From Chondrus crispus (Eukaryota; Rhodophyta; Florideophyceae; Gigartinales; Gigartinaceae), in assembly GCF_000350225.1 (NCBI RefSeq), contig NW_005179165.1:62001-126000 (forward strand): 64,000 nucleotides of DNA, given 5' to 3'. Shown here in pieces: positions 63,527-64,000 of the stretch. Position numbers and translations under genes: made by a program. Each line of letters begins with the position of its first letter. The stretch's first letter is position 1. The notes beneath the pieces were generated by a model. The model saw only the letters and a program-made list of their open reading frames with translations, ran no database searches and was not told where the DNA came from.

Positions 63527-63970
63527 CTATGAAGAATTCAAGAGCACAAGAAAATAAGGTGCAAGCAATGAAGGTTGAGTAACGTTGCCCGTAAAATAAC
63601 GCGTTGTTTTTTTCCATTTGCCCACAAACTCGCTGGACGTAAAGTAAACCCGAGTTTGAAAAATCCCACGACGAGTTTTGCCGACTGACCTCCAGCAAGG
63701 TACCTGCCCGCAACAAACGCAAGTCTGGTACATCGTTGTGCCGCCCGACGGATCACGTGCACCTGCGCGAATACTCGCTGAAGCGAATACTGTATTGCAG
63801 CTCGCCACAAGGATAGAAAGGTTTTCAGTCGAAAGGGCGATGTGTTTCGTCTTCTTGACAAGCTGAGGGGGGCCGTTTACAGAGGACTTCTTTTTAGAAG
63901 CTTCTACTTGTCTATCTTCCGCGGTTGTTTCGGCGGCATCTGTGGCAGATCCTGTCGCGCATTGATCCAA
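63527..63970 (-). CDS. Unrecognised ORF at the window end, 147 residues
   Basis: Frame starting MDQCATGSATDAAETTAEDR. It has a Lys/Ser-rich segment and a CVCCGQVPC cluster near residue 85, then a basic stretch (FVGKWKKTTRYFTG). It is open at its 5' side close to the window edge, so the true start may lie outside. A competing frame covers the same DNA. No function proposed. Confidence 0.25.
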   Translation of the reverse strand: MDQCATGSATDAAETTAEDRQVEASKKKSSVNGPPQLVKKTKHIALSTENLSILVASCNTVFASASIRAGARDPSGGTTMYQTCVCCGQVPCWRSVGKTRRGIFQTRVYFTSSEFVGKWKKTTRYFTGNVTQPSLLAPYFLVLLNSS

Positions 63971-64000
63971 TGATGGACTCTGCGCAGATGAAGCGATAGG

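Overview
This is a repeat-rich eukaryotic window. Nearly everything readable is a transposable element, an element nested in another, or a fragment of a cellular gene carried by one. Cellular fragments (PP2C phosphatase, trehalose-6-phosphate synthase/phosphatase, VPS35, a WD40 protein, a P-type ATPase, possibly an FG nucleoporin) show that the host is a eukaryote. Few introns, moderate GC, long chromoviruses and piggyBac/pogo/Harbinger relatives would suit a red alga such as a florideophyte. That assignment is inference from recall and was not tested. I see no rRNA, tRNA or CRISPR array, and no intact housekeeping gene.

Layout: (1) 315-4564, a piggyBac-like transposon whose transposase carries a YqaJ/lambda-exonuclease-type nuclease domain. 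(2) 4641-15407, a decayed pogo-type transposase split by element A (4836-13917), a TIR transposon with a DUF7869-type transposase (-) and a divergent ParB-like/DNA adenine methyltransferase fusion (+). (3) 16048-31032, a young, whole-looking Ty3 chromovirus with 0.6-kb LTRs and a large antisense ORF, inserted in a PP2C-like gene. (4) 31710-32039, the end of a Harbinger-type transposase. (5) 32040-46286, element B, of the same kind as A but with two 4,062-bp inverted arms packed with captured pieces of host genes. (6) 46287-57318, region C: a DPPF methyltransferase cut off by B, and divergent from it a ParB-like protein ending in a 2-oxoglutarate/Fe(II) dioxygenase domain, interrupted by a solo LTR; two unrecognised genes follow. 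(7) 58764-59529, another LTR abutting a truncated pogo-type transposase. (8) 60.2-64 kb, mostly anonymous DNA.

The main result is a recurring module. A ParB-like domain and a beta-order amino-methyltransferase are fused in A and B, and divergently paired in C, where a dioxygenase is added. In A and B the module sits inside TIR transposons with a DUF7869 transposase and shares one plan: TIR, captured host fragments, transposase (-), about 1 kb spacer, ParB-MTase (+), TIR. A has a clean 4-bp target duplication (TGTC); removing A plus one copy of it restores the host pogo reading frame. These look like mobile elements that carry their own DNA-modification machinery and capture host exons.
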